NCBI GenBank assembly: GCA_039707465.1
Contig: CM077643.1
Coordinates: 243,310,167 to 243,374,166, forward strand
Reading direction: 5' to 3'
Length of the DNA: 64,000 nt
Origin: Rhabdophis nuchalis
Taxonomy: Eukaryota > Chordata > Lepidosauria > Squamata > Natricidae
Part shown: piece by piece, positions 30,610-42,766 of the stretch
Position numbering within the stretch: the stretch's first letter is position 1
Layout: the number at the start of each line of letters is the position of its first letter
Notes under the pieces: generated by a model
Seen by the model: the letters and a program-made list of their open reading frames with translations, nothing else
What the model was told of the DNA's origin: nothing
The model's database searches: none
Program-made: the position numbers and the translations under genes

Positions 30610-32283
30610 TTATTCTCTGTTTATCTCTCTGTGTCCACAGTTGGTGGACCATTGAGAAAAGAGTGGGCTACTGAGTGCTCTAACCTTTTCTCTACCGAAC
30701 AACCCAAAAATCCAAATGTAATGTTCATCTTTGGAATTTATAGAAATACCAGCTGGATACCTGTGCCGCACGACAAAACTATGTGATCGGGCAATGCAGG
30801 AGAAATCTGGTTCACTCTGGTTCAATCTGTTGGCTCAGTGGTGATCAATGATTCGAACACATAAGGGAATATCACTCCCGTCGAGTCCAGAAGCAGTTCC
30901 AGAGGTGGAAGGCATTGACATTTTGGTGAAGTACCAATGTTTAGAATTGTGAGGAGCCCCAGACTACTCCTGAGTGAAGGAGTGGAACATTTACCAGTTT
31001 GAACTGAGATTACGGAATGTGAGGCAACTGGCAGTTGGAAGAGTTCTTTTCAGGTGGGGAGGGAGAGTAGAACTTCTTAACATCAGAGCATATTAATTAC
31101 TGTATAAGAAATACTAATGATCTGATGGTCATTTTGAAAAATTCTTTCTTAGTGAGCACCTAGAAGCCAAGAGGAACATACATGCCAAATTTCAAGTTTG
31201 TAGGCTTTATAGTTCTGGAGATTTCATGAGTGAGTGGTATTTTGCCTTTTACATATATATAGATTAAAGTATATGAGTTGAACATTATGTGCTATATTGA
31301 CAGCAAGGGGGAAATTTGTAGCAGACCAAAGAAAAATTGACCGAATTGCTGCTCTTTTTTAAGACTTTCCATCAGGTTTAATTTACCTTAGGGTGATGTT
31401 ATGGGCACATCTACAGTATATAGTCTTCCTGACAACAATATGAAATGGTTCACAACTGCCTTCTCCCAGAATGTGTAAGTCCAGCTTTAAGTTCTGGAGT
31501 CTTCTGAAAAGCTCCCAATAAGTACAACCAAGTTTCAATCTTCCTTAGCTTCTCAGGCTACACAAGGTCAACCAAGTATTGTTATCTGCTGAGGCTCGTC
31601 TGATTCTCTGCCCCCCACCCAATACAAATGTTGAGAAGAAGTACATGTCAGCAATCTAAGTGAAGACGTTATCCTATCATTGTTAATATAATTATTATTT
31701 TTGCAACTCACCCTGCCCAGCATCCACGCATGCATTTATGATTCTTGATACCATAATAAAATCTTCAGAAGTTTGCCTCTAAGAATACATAATCTAAATG
31801 TACTGAGTGCCTTAATTTATGCACTTGGAAGCAATTCCTTAGGCACAGCCATCAGTAAATGCAATGTATTTAACATCCAATCAATAAAACTATCCAGACA
31901 GATTATCACTAGTTATTCCTTTGAAGCATTTTTGAGAGATCTGTTTTGCACTCATTTCAGATTTACATCACAGTCCACCAGAAAATGATTTTCCTTACAT
32001 CAGCTGCACTTGAGTAATATTTTTAAATTTATTTTTCTAAGAGCCAACTTTATTTAAGATCCTACCAATTTTAGTTATCATCCAACACAATTTCCTCTCT
32101 CCTGCCCACTTTGAAGCCTCAAACGCTGAGATCAAATAGGAAAAACTAAGAGTTAATTAGGGCTCCCTCCAGCTGACTAAAGTGACAAAGATCTCAATAA
32201 TGCTTGTATCTTTACAATTTATAGTTTTATTTGTTTCCTGGTATGATTTGATTGCTTATTAGTAACCCATGACTATCACTAAG

Positions 32284-32480
32284 TGTTGTATCTTATTATT
32301 CTTGATGAATGTATTCTACTTTATTTTTCTTTATGTACACTGAGAGTATATGCACCAAAGGGAAATTCCTTGTCCAACAAATCACACTTGGCCAATAAAG
32401 AACTGTATTCTATTCTATTCTATTCTATTCTATTCTATTCTATTCTATTCTGTTCTATTCCACTCCACTCCACTCCACTC
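32284..32480 (+). mobile_element. Snake CR1-type LINE 3' end with (TATTC)n array
   Basis: The segment ending CACACTTGGCCAATAAAGAA is a LINE 3' end running directly into about 11 TATTC units (32406-32459) and then CCACT variants to 32480. (TATTC)n is the same repeat as (AATAG)n, which snake CR1 elements are known to seed at their 3' ends. This is the best single clue that the host is a snake. Confidence 0.85.
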
Positions 32481-33132
32481 AGTGTGCCACTTCCTAAAAT
32501 ATGGCAGTTTTGGGGTAAAACAAGCCCTTTGCCCTTAATGGGTAAAATTAAATTGATGCTTCATACTTGTGGGTATATATTTGGGAGGAGGAGGAGTAAC
32601 CTCCTGGCCATCAAGGTTTCATTATTTCTTCTTACATTTAAATACAAAGTCTGTAATGACACCATGATTCTGAAGCCAGGTATTTGTTCCAGACAGCTAC
32701 ATATATGGCTAGAGATTGCAGTGTAGCCTCTCTGCTTAGGTGAGTGGGATGGGAGAACTATGGTTCATTTGAGCCTCGAGGCTAAGTGGATAGGATGAAG
32801 CAAGAACCTGGGGTAGTGGACTGTTCATATAAGCAGAAGAAATGAAGCTGCACATTTTTAATAAGATGTGAACCGGACTAGACACCGAATAGAAAAATCC
32901 AAATCATATTCATTCATAAAATTTAATCTACTGATGAGTTGTGAAATTAGAGACCAGGAAGATCAACAAGGGTTTGTCAAATGAGAAAACCACCTGCTCC
33001 TGAGCCCTCTGGAACTCCGGATGGAAGCTTTCCAATCTGAACTGCCCAGCAGTTGACCAGAAGAAAAGAGGCTACCCAGAAGGAAGAGGTCAGAGAGATA
33101 CAGCTGTTCATGCCAATGTTAAAAAAGAGATA

Positions 33133-33225
33133 CACATAGTCTTCAACTTACAACCATCATTTAGTGAAGTTATAAGTCCAAATTGCCACAAAACAAATAT
33201 TATAAGTCAAGGACGACCTGTGGAA
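33133..33225. mobile_element. AGTAGTCCTC inverted-repeat DNA element (copy 4), deleted
   Basis: Only the two ends remain: AGTCTTCAACTTACAACCAT at the left and TTATAAGTCAAGGACGACCT at the right, with a short interior. Confidence 0.75.
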
Positions 33226-33287
33226 AACATCATTTAGCAGTACATTTATTTTAAATTATTTGTAAGCATTTAGGAGGCGTTCAGAAG

Positions 33288-33485
33288 AGCAGTGTGGTAG
33301 CCTAGAGGTGGAGTTCTTGCCTCACAATCAGGAGGCTGTGAGTTCATTCCTAGGTAGCAGCAGATATTTCTCTCGCAATGAGTAATTGTCTGCTCCGAGC
33401 TCCACATAGGCATCAGGAAGGGCATCCAGCCAATAAACACTTAATTCCATTCAGTTGTCCCAACTCAACCTTGATGCAGGACTGT
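33288..33485 (+). mobile_element. tRNA-derived SINE
   Basis: The tRNA-like head is AGCAGTGTGGTAGCCTAGAG with a degenerate B box (GAGTTCATTCC). The body includes GGCATCAGGAAGGGCATCCA, typical of BovB/RTE-mobilised SINE 3' ends. It is non-coding. Confidence 0.7.
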
Positions 33486-34406
33486 TAAAAGGAAGAGAGA
33501 AAAAAAGGAGGAGTGAAGAAAGTCATCTTCTATAAAGGGGTCATAGCTCTCCACCTCTGCTGAATGAATGGATGAAGCAGCTGCCCCCAAGGTGGGAAAA
33601 TAAATAAAAAGGAAACTACAATTTATTTTAACTAATTGCGGCAAGTGAATTCATGGCATAAACCCCAAGGTAGTTCCTTACAAATCTTTTTCATAATTTG
33701 GAATCACAATTAAAACAGTTAATAGGACAAAGAGGAAGGAAGAGCTATTTAGAAAATTATTTCTTTGTTCCCAGTATTTTCAGCTACAGCAAGAAGAACA
33801 TAAGATAACTCAAAAGAACCATTTCCAAAGGTCAAACAACATATGGAGAACTTCATGAAAATTCAAACAAAGGAAGAGTATGTAAATCATATGCAATTCC
33901 TGTTGAAATAAACTGCAAGAATGTAAAGGAATAACTATCGACTAAGCTATCCCATACAATAAACAGCAATTTAATCTTGTTTATACAAATGAATGCCCAG
34001 TTTCAAGTTCAATGAATAAAGATTAACTTACAAAATAAACAGGAAAGAAGAATGAATGGGTGGGAAGTGAAGTTAGAGAAAATCATGGCCAAATAAATGC
34101 AATCCTCAAAAGGTTAAAGAACAAAGGGCAGCCTATGAAGCAATGTATGCATTTGGTGGAAGCCAAAACTGGTAGTTTGCATGAATAGAAAGGAATGGAA
34201 TTATCAGTAAATAGGGTGAGTATAAACTAGTTGCTATGCAGGTAGTCCTCATTTAATAATAGCATTTGGGACACTGCAATTTTTCTCTCGTTAAGCAATG
34301 TGGACATAAAGTATAATATCATGTGACCACATCACTTTCTGACTGCAATTCCAGCAGTCCCGGTTCCCATTGTAAAGCAAGGATTCCAGGAAGTTAAGCA
34401 TTACAG

Positions 34407-35010
34407 GGTAGATTTGATTTAAATGAGGTCAATTTAAATCGCTCGTAAAAAGGCTTGATTTAAATCAACTCCTTCTAAATCATAATTTTTAAACAGCAAC
34501 TGTCATCTCTGTCTTGCAGCTCCTCCTCTGACCCACTGTTGAGTCACCAACAGTCCCATTCACTTTAATGGGACAGCTGGTGATGCGGCAGTGACACAAC
34601 AAGGTGAGAGACATGGCGGGCTGCAGGTGAGTGGATGTCTGCTAACATGATGCATCTGAAATGACAGGTGTTCTTTAAATGTAAGGACTCATTCTTGCTG
34701 GTAGTTAGAATCTTTAATACTATTATTTGCAAACAAAATGGAGGTTTCCTATTTAGAGTGCATGCTATCTTAGCTTGCAGAACTTGGATTCAGTGAATGA
34801 GTTTACCAAAAGTGTAAATATTGCAGAATATACAGCCTCATGCTACATAACTAAACTCCATTTCATGCTGAATAAACTAAATTATTAATGTATCTTAAAT
34901 AGAAAATCATCTTTAGATAGATTTTTTTTACTCCAAAAGCATTTTATTAAAATAAGTTTGATTTTTAAATAGCCAATTTAAATTTTTAAAAATCCGATTT
35001 AAATAAAGCG
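34407..35010. mobile_element. hAT-like GATTTAAATC-rich element (copy 2)
   Basis: It starts CAGGGTAGATTTGATTTAAA and continues through GTTGAGTCACCAACAGTCCC. It then carries the same block as the copy at 20284 (CATTTCATGCTGAATAAACT, ATGTATCTTAAATAGAAAAT) in the opposite orientation, ending near CGATTTAAATAAAGC. It is about 600 bp, larger than copy 1, and non-coding. Confidence 0.7.
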
Positions 35011-35833
35011 TGCAGTCACCAAACCAGTTGTTAAACCAGTTGCATCCTATCACTGATTGCAATATTGAAGTGATGTCAGTAAAACCTAAGGCTAAAATCC
35101 TAGGGATAATAAATGTTCACAATGGATTATGGACTATAAGAGTGGTACTGGCTTTTGACTAATCGTGCATAGGAGCGTACCTGAATACTGAACACACTAG
35201 AATGAGATAGCAATTCAATCTAATTTATTGATTGTAGCACAGTGCTTGATTGCATACTGGTAGAAAAAGAAGATTGTGGTCTTATTTAAAATGTGAGGAA
35301 ATGTTAGCGCTCTTTGTTATCCAAAGACCACATCTTTATTAGAGACAGGATTGATACAATAAATATATTTAAGAAATCCTCAAAGACAATTCAAAACTGA
35401 AGTAGACCCAGAAAATACTGAAGATGATCCAAATAAGATTCTATTGTATTAAGATTATGGTGTTTGTTATAATGAAGCACAGGATTTGATATTCAGAAGT
35501 TTTGGTCTGCATGCCACTTTATTATTTTCATTATCTATAATGAAAATCTGTAATACATAAAACAGGAAATGTTGAACAGGAAAGAAGTCAACTTTATCCT
35601 TTGTGTATTCCATGTTACAATCTAAGTACCAACAAATATAATTTACATCATGATGTCTCACTGGACATTACCTTATTTTGGCATCATCATGTCTAAGGTT
35701 GCCCATGTATCATGTGTGTTGACAGATTATACAGGCTCAAAAATTAGGACATAAAATGAGGAGGGGTATCTATACCTTCCTTTGGACTCAAATCCTGATG
35801 AAATGGAAGCAGTAAATATTGTTTAACATCTAC

Positions 35834-35837
<4 letters not shown>

Positions 35838-35890
<53 letters not shown>

Positions 35891-36158
35891 TTTATTTATT
35901 ATTTCGATTTATAAACCGCCCTATTTTCCCTGGGGGGACTCAGGGCGGTGCACAGAAAGATAAAAACCCAACAACACATACAAAATATAAAAGACAATTA
36001 AATTATTAAATCTGTGCTAAAATTTGGATAATGTAAAAATTAAAACCAATAAATATCAAAATTTAAAATTATACCCTTAGTCTATGTCAGGCCGGCTAGA
36101 TGAAATAAATGTGCTTTTAACATCCGACGGAAGAGGCGTAGGTCCGTGATGGTACGGA
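35838..36158 (-). mobile_element. CR1/L2-clade LINE, 3' end, with (TTAC)n tail
   Basis: On the minus strand it is a short copy of the LINE family at 41083 and 47430. It shows the family 3' hairpin (ACCGCCCTGAGTCCCCCCAG...GGGCGG), a degenerate GCCGGC-type coding remnant, and a tail that in plus orientation reads (TTAC)n then (TTAT)n at 35838-35900. It is 5'-truncated near 36158. Confidence 0.8.
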
Positions 36159-36394
36159 TACAATCACATGCACTCTCTTGAGGTGTTACTAGAATTGTTT
36201 TAACATATGTTGTATAATCATCTGAACAAACTTTTACTTGCCCACAACATTTAGCACTACTATATAGATATGTAGATTCTTTTCTAAGCTAGTAATGCAA
36301 ACACTTTAGCTGGGTTTTAAATTAAGTTTTAGCACGGGCCAAATTTATTTAATCCAATTTTAAATTTATTTGATTGTCTGTATATTTCTATTTT

Positions 36395-36483
36395 ATTTTC
36401 TTATTCCTGTGCACCGCCCTGAGTCCCACTTGGGAGAGAGGGCAGTATAAAAATACGATAAAATAAATAAATTAAATAAATAA
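36395..36483 (+). mobile_element. CR1/L2-clade LINE, extreme 3' end
   Basis: CACCGCCCTGAGTCCCACTT...GGGCAGTATAAAAATAC followed by AAATAAAT repeats. This is the plus-strand form of the same 3' end as at 35893, 41105, 47450 and 60880. Confidence 0.75.
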
Positions 36484-37949
36484 ACACGCAGAGAGACGCA
36501 CACACACAAACGCATAGTCTTCTCTGCACAATTAGGAAAGATCTTTTCCTATTCTAGTCTTGCTTCTTAGCGCAGTTATTCACAAGCTGCTACATACTTG
36601 CTTGTGAAAGCTTCATCAATCACACAGGAAAAGAATGGAAAATACAAGTCACATTTTGCTACGACTCAAAAAAAAGTACAATGCAATAGTCCTGAGAGAG
36701 TTCATAAATTGGACTGGACGCCCTGGGGAAAAATGTTGTTGTTCTCTTATATATTCCTTACACGGAATGACTTTAAAGGCATGTACACATGTTTAGAATT
36801 AAATAATCTTGAGCTGATGTTATGATATTTATTTAGAACTGGAATTCCACTGCCTTCAATGGTGCATGAAATGCATGCATGATTTGAGAACTACGATATA
36901 AATGTTTCTCACTATTTGTTAGGCAGAACCGAAACAACAGGATATTGGTCTTTACCAAAAAAGAATATAGATAAGTTGCAATGGATTTTCAAGGTGAAAG
37001 CTAATAAACTGATGCATTCTGCTTTCATCAGAAATCTACAAGAATGTTCTCATAATTTTAATTGTATGTAAGGATTAATTGCATTCTACTCATTTTGGAA
37101 TGTCTTTCCTTGGCTTTTATGCTTTCAAGCAAATATGCGGTTTCAATTGTTGCAACCATATCATCACTGTAAAACTATTTTAACCCTACAAAGTAGCCTA
37201 ACTGCACATCTTATGACTGTTTAAGCATCATGTACCTTCTCAATCCCAATACTTAAAAAAAAAAATCCAAAGTGAATTGTTCATCTCTCTTTCTCACTGA
37301 TCTTTCTAAAGATTTGCATGCAAATGCTCCAAGCTGGCTTGGGAGACAGCCCGGTTTTTATTAGGCAAATTGCCCAGGGTTCATGAAAAATTTAGCTACA
37401 GCGGAACAGGAAAACATTGACTGTTGTTGATACAGCACACACAAAATCTTTGGCAAGAATCCATGGCCCGGGGAAAGAAGTGACCTAGCTATTATCTGAT
37501 CTGCCGCTTATATGCAGCTGCAAGAACGTAACTCTTTATTATTGAAACAATTATTTCTGAACACCAGGGGTCCAAGAAAGCAGGAATTAATTTAGTAATA
37601 TATATTCATGGATTGTAAGGGACACAAGCAACTGCATTTGGGGATAAAGGTTGTGCCAGTAATTGCTGAATTGATTGTTTTTAAAGCTCCACTGACACCC
37701 AAGCGGCCATTAAATTGAGCTTTATTTTTTGCAAAGCAATGTTTGGACTCTATTTAAAAAAACCGCCTCTGTTCGCTCTCAACCTAGCGATTAAATATTG
37801 TGCAAAGAGCAATGATTGCTTCCCAAGTGACCGTTGTTCACAAACAGGTCTTGTAACCAAGTGTTCACGACAGACTCTTCAATTCACTAAATTAATAATA
37901 AAGGTTACACACCGCACTGCTCTTCTCAAACTGCATCTAAAATAGTTAA

Positions 37950-38651
37950 TTAAACCCCCTTCATTTCCAGCAAGAGGTGCACAAGCCAAGAAGGAGCACA
38001 ATCTGATAATGCAATTACATTTTCAACCCAGACAATTGTTTTAACAGGGGGAGGGGAGGATGGTTTTAGCCCTTCTGAAATCCTGAAAAAGTGGGCTCCT
38101 TTCGGAGGGTGTTTCACAAAACCGAAGCCATCAAAAACTCTCTTAGTTCTACTTGAAATTCTGTCTTGATGAGCCTTTCCTTGATCAGCTATGTTGCACC
38201 CTCCACAGGACACCCGACAGGGAAAAGCTGACAGAGGATTGGAAGCAAGTTCATTTAACATAAGAAAGAAACTCTGAGAGCTTAATACAGGACACTTTGA
38301 CCCCCGATTCTGTGCTGGAAACTGGATGGCCAGGGCAGTGACTACCCAATACGGTCTTGCTTGTTCCTGCCAACCCCATTTCATCCGCACAAGTTGAAGC
38401 TTCTGACAGTGCCTCACGGGCAGAGCATACATACAGTTGATTGCATACATTCATCACAGACAGCAGACCGAGTCAATCCACTCATGTGCAACACAACTGG
38501 GAAGCTTTCTATTTTCAGTGGCTTGTTTTCCTGCTCCTGGACAATGAGGTTCTGTGTAAAATCCTGGCGTTGCAAAATATCAATTGTTAGCTTTAAAATC
38601 GCCATGCGATTCTGGGCAGTGGACAGAATGTTTGTTGCCACAAAAAATTAA
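37950..38651. other. Stretch open on both strands, no recognised product
   Basis: The minus strand is open for 166 codons (37950-38450) and 75 codons (38414-38641); the plus strand is open for 96 codons (38361-38651). The sequence looks unique and moderately GC-rich. I recognise no domain, and the splice sites were not convincing. It could be chance, an old pseudogene, or conserved non-coding DNA. Confidence 0.25.
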
Positions 38652-39670
38652 CAAGAAGCTTACGGCATCTTAAAAACTGGCAAGTCTACTGTGGGATATG
38701 CTTTTGTGTTGGGCTATCTTTCAATATTTTATGTATAATCATCTGTCAGCAGTTTTAATATTGGGGAAACTGGAGCGTGTTTACAAAAAAGATGAGAATC
38801 TCAAATCAAGTTTGTCTTCTGGAGATGTCACGGATTTTACTGTTTTCTTGGCAGCAATATGGAAGCAATTTGTCATTTCCCTTCTTCCAGAAATTTTTAA
38901 CACATTCTTAGTTTGATTTACAATCTGCTTTATTAAAGAACTAAGAAGGTCCCACCTCATTTAGTTTTTTGAGACAACTCAAGGTCAGCTTGGTGCAGCA
39001 ACTTAGCTGGTCACAGAAAGTACAGTGAGCAGTAATTTGAGATTAAAAATAGGCAATAGCCAAAAAATTACAAGTGGAACATTTTGTTTCTCGGGATGCA
39101 ATTCCCTAATCTGGAGATGCGTAAGTAGTCAGCAAAGGAATTCCAAGGCCTTCCATTATCAATCAGGACATTAGAATTCTTCAAGTGACTTGTGCATATT
39201 TGATCATATTCATACTCCATGTAGAATATGTGAAGTAATCATTCCAAATATCTTCCCACATGGAGAAAAGGGTTCTAAACATGGATATGCCCTGTATTAA
39301 GCACTGGGAAGTTTTCCCATGGGAAAAAATGGGTAGATGATAAATGGATTGATAGGGCTCACCCAGTAATTTCCCCAAAGCAGAAGTGGAAAAAACAACT
39401 GTGAGAAGGGCTTCAGTTGCGATCCTTCAGGCAGGATAGGAGTGGTAATCTGGTGAGTTTACTAGCAGTATTGGCCAGAAGTTTCCTATATCTATATAAA
39501 GAGTTGCTTTAGGTTATCTTCATTTCAACTTATTGGGGGAGGGAGGAGGAAGTTATTTTGTTACTTTCATTCAAATAACTCGGAATTAAAAAAAAACTTT
39601 TGTTACTCAAGGGTTCATCCAGACAACTGTTTTAGCATGCTGTCCTCCAGCCATGAGATAATACAAGGTA

Positions 39671-40016
39671 AGAAAAAGGTAAAGGTTCTCCTCGCATATA
39701 TGTGCTAGTCGTTCCCAACTCTAGAGGACAGTGTTTATCTCTGTTTCAAAGCTGAAGAGCCAGCGCTGTCCAAAGACGTCTCCGTGGTCATGTGGCCAGC
39801 ATCACTAAACAGCAAAGGCCCACGGAATGCTGTTACCTTCCCATCAAAGGTGGTTCCTATTTTTCTACTTCCATTTTTTCATGCTTTCAAACTGCTAGGT
39901 TGGCAGAATCTGGGACAAGTGATGGGAGCTCACTCTGTTACACGCCGCTAGGGATTTGAATTGCCAACCTTTCTGATCGACAAGCTCAGCCTCTTAGCCA
40001 CTGAGCCACCATGTCC
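39671..40016 (-). mobile_element. tRNA-derived SINE, near full length
   Basis: On the minus strand the head reads GGTGGCTCAGTGGCTAAGAG (A-box-like), with a B-box-like sequence near 39950-39962. The body matches the copy at 9838 (GACAGCGCTGGCTCTTCAGC), and the tail is CTTTACCTTTTTC. About 345 bp. Confidence 0.82.
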
Positions 40017-41076
40017 TATCAACACAAGGTATGCTGATGGAAATTGATTTTCACCCATACCTGAGATCACTTGGGAAAGGAGTGACCTCTGTATAACATA
40101 AGGAAAAATAAGGAGCCAACAGATCCCACTTCCCTATAATGTCGATAGCTCATCATGCAAATAGCAAAGCTTATGTAGAAAGAAGTTGGCAAATACCACT
40201 TCAAACATCACTTTGGACAGAACTTGGGAGTTGTATCTATTCCATTTTCTCAATTTGGCATGTCTAACATAATAACTTTTAAACCAGATATTAACCTTGG
40301 CTTTATTGTCAATTGTCAAAACAGGTATTGTTGGAAACCAAAACATCATTCTAAGCAAGACTTTCGTTTATTTTTGTCAAAGAAATTCTTCTCAGCAATC
40401 AGAGTTATAATTTCTCCCATCTTTTTAAATTTCATTTCATAGCTTCCCAAAGAATGCTGAATATGAAATACATTGCATATTTGTCATGATACATTTTACT
40501 TGTCCACAATCTTATCGCTCATTTTATTCCTCAGTTCTATTTGATCCTCTATTTTCAATTTTTTTTATGTTAACATCTTCATCTTCTGTTGGAAACCGGA
40601 TCATCCAAAACCAACACCAAACCATCTGTAAAAACCCTTAAAACTTAAAAGTTTCTTTTAAAATCTTTACTCGCACAATCCTTTCATGTTGTCTCATATC
40701 TCTATTCAATGTTTTAAGGATTAAAATAGATAAGAGACAATGGGCATTTGTGCTTTGTTCCATTTTGTATCTCACAAGACTTTGATAGAGCATCATTATC
40801 TATAGATTTCTGCAACTATATGCTTTCCTTAAGTTATACATTGATCTTACCCATTTTATGAAGTTGTTTCTAAAGTTCCTACCTTCTAAAACATTGGACA
40901 GAAAAGCCCAGTTCATACTGTCAAAGGCCTTCTCTACAACTACAGTAAGAAAATCAGTGCTAGCTTTTTGTTGTGTTGTTCCAAATACTCCAAAATTTTT
41001 GATATTATTCTGTAACTACCCTGTTTCCCTGAAAATAAGGCCTCCCTGGATAATAAGCCCAATCGGGCTTTTGAGC

Positions 41077-42668
41077 ACATGCTTTTGTTTTATTTAAATT
41101 TATATCCCGCCCTTCTCCAAGAAGGACCCAGGGCGGCGCACAGGAAAAATTAAAAACATACAAAATACAATAAATATAATTTAAAAAACTATTAAATAAC
41201 CTATCCTGCGCTAAAACCAAATTTTAAAAACCCAATTTAAAACTACCTAAAAGTCCCCATGGGAGGTTAGGCTAGGCCGGCTTGTTGAAACAAATATGTC
41301 TTAAGACATTGGCGGAAGAGGCGGAGGTCGGTGATGGTACGTAATTCAGGGGGTAGGTCATTCCAAAGGGCTGGGCCCGCCACAGAGAAGGCTCTTCCCC
41401 TGGGTGTCGCCAGTCGGCATTGTCCGGCCGACGGCACCCTGAGAAGGCCCTCTCTGTGGGAGCGTATCGGTCTAAGGGATGTATAGGGCAGGAGGCGGTC
41501 TCGCATATAACTAGGCCCCGAGCCATGGAGCGCTTTAAAGATAGTTGTCAAAACCTTGAAGCGCACTCGAAAAACCACAGGAAGCCAATGCAGCTCGCGC
41601 AGGATCGGTGTTATGTGGGAGCATCTAGTGGCTCCCATAATCACCCGCGCGGCTGCGTTTTGGACTAGCTGTAGCCTTCGAGTGCACCTCAAGGGAAGCC
41701 CCATGTAGAGAGCATTACAGTAGTCGAGCCGGGACGTCACGAGAGCTTGAGTGACTGTGCGAAGGGCAGCCTGGTCCAGTAAGGGGCGCAATTGGCGCAT
41801 CAGGCGTACCTGATGAAACGCCCCCCTGGCCACGGCCGCCACATGGTCCTCCATGGACAGCCGGGAATCCAGGAGGACACCCAAATTGCGCGCCCTCTCC
41901 ACGGGGGCCAGTGTTTCGCCCCCAATGGCCAGAGTTGGTGTAATCTGGCTGAACCGGGGTGCCGGAAACCACAGCCACTCAGTCTTGGCAGGGTTGAGCT
42001 TGAGTTTGTTACCACCCATCCAGATCCGTACGGCCTCCAAACACCGGGACAGCACTTCGGCGGCATCGTTGGGGTGGTTTGGGGTGGATATGTACAGCTG
42101 GGTGTCATCAGCGTACAGATGGTACTCCACCCCAAAACCACGGATGATCTCACCCAGCGGCTTCATATATGTGTTGAAAAGGAGGGGCGAGAGGACCGAC
42201 CCCTGAGGAACCCCACATAAGAGAGGCCTCGAGGTCGACCTCTGCCCTCCCGTCAACACATATTGCGACCGACCAGAGAGGTAGGATGAGAACCACCGCA
42301 AAACGGTGCCTCCCAACCCCAACCCCCCCAGTCGGTGCAATAGGATACCATGGTCGGTGGTATCAAAAGCCGCCGAGAGGTCTAATAGGACTAGGATAGA
42401 GGAATAACCTCTATCCCGCGCCCTCCAGAGATCATCAACCAACGCGACCAATGCCGTCTCGGTGCTGTGACCAGGTCGGAAGCCGGACTGGCGCGGGTCT
42501 AGATAATCAACTTCCTCCAGGTGTCGCGGAAACTGTTGGGCTACCACACTCTCGACAACCTTCACCAAAAAGTGAAGGTTGGAGACCGGACGATAGTTCT
42601 CTAATAAAGCTGGGTCCAGGGACGGCTTCTTGAGGAGGGGCCTCACTACCGCCTCTTTCAAGACATGC
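41077..42668 (-). mobile_element. CR1/L2-clade LINE copy, 5'-truncated, with target duplication
   Basis: The LINE body is 41083-42662 on the minus strand. ACATGC occurs at both edges (41077-41082 and 42663-42668) as a probable target duplication. The 3' end carries the GGGCGG-type hairpin, with an AAATAAAA tail on the minus strand. It contains an open reverse transcriptase frame listed below. The copy is young enough to lack stops over about 1.4 kb. Confidence 0.88.
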
Positions 42669-42766
42669 GTTGAAATAAGCCCTCCCTGAAAATAAGCCCT
42701 CCCCGGAAATATTGCAACATGGCAGCAGCCATGAGGTGACCACGCTCGCTGCCTCCTGCACGTCAA
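41267..42766 (-). CDS. Reverse transcriptase of CR1/L2-clade LINE (499 codons, N-terminus from MITE)
   Basis: RNA-dependent DNA polymerase that would copy the LINE transcript at the target site. In order: ENYRPVSNLHFLVKVVE (about 56-72), SGFRPGHSTETAL (94-106), DLSAAFDTTDHGILLHRL (first catalytic Asp, about 129-146), GVPQGSVLSPLLFN (185-198) and the YADD box at 218-221. Then thumb and C-terminal blocks, including ELHWLPVVFRVRFKVL and ALHGSGPSYMRDRLLPYTS. All motifs are intact. The endonuclease domain is missing through 5' truncation at 42662; the first 35 codons are read from the surrounding MITE. There is no in-frame ATG at the start, so it is unlikely to be expressed as such. Confidence 0.85.
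   Translation of the reverse strand: MTCRRQRAWSPHGCCHVAIFPGRAYFQGGLISTHVLKEAVVRPLLKKPSLDPALLENYRPVSNLHFLVKVVESVVAQQFPRHLEEVDYLDPRQSGFRPGHSTETALVALVDDLWRARDRGYSSILVLLDLSAAFDTTDHGILLHRLGGLGLGGTVLRWFSSYLSGRSQYVLTGGQRSTSRPLLCGVPQGSVLSPLLFNTYMKPLGEIIRGFGVEYHLYADDTQLYISTPNHPNDAAEVLSRCLEAVRIWMGGNKLKLNPAKTEWLWFPAPRFSQITPTLAIGGETLAPVERARNLGVLLDSRLSMEDHVAAVARGAFHQVRLMRQLRPLLDQAALRTVTQALVTSRLDYCNALYMGLPLRCTRRLQLVQNAAARVIMGATRCSHITPILRELHWLPVVFRVRFKVLTTIFKALHGSGPSYMRDRLLPYTSLRPIRSHREGLLRVPSAGQCRLATPRGRAFSVAGPALWNDLPPELRTITDLRLFRQCLKTYLFQQAGLA

Noticed and set aside
35838..35900. CRISPR-like or satellite array
   Set aside because: A simple (TTAC)n/(TTAT)n tract at a LINE 3' end; no spacers.
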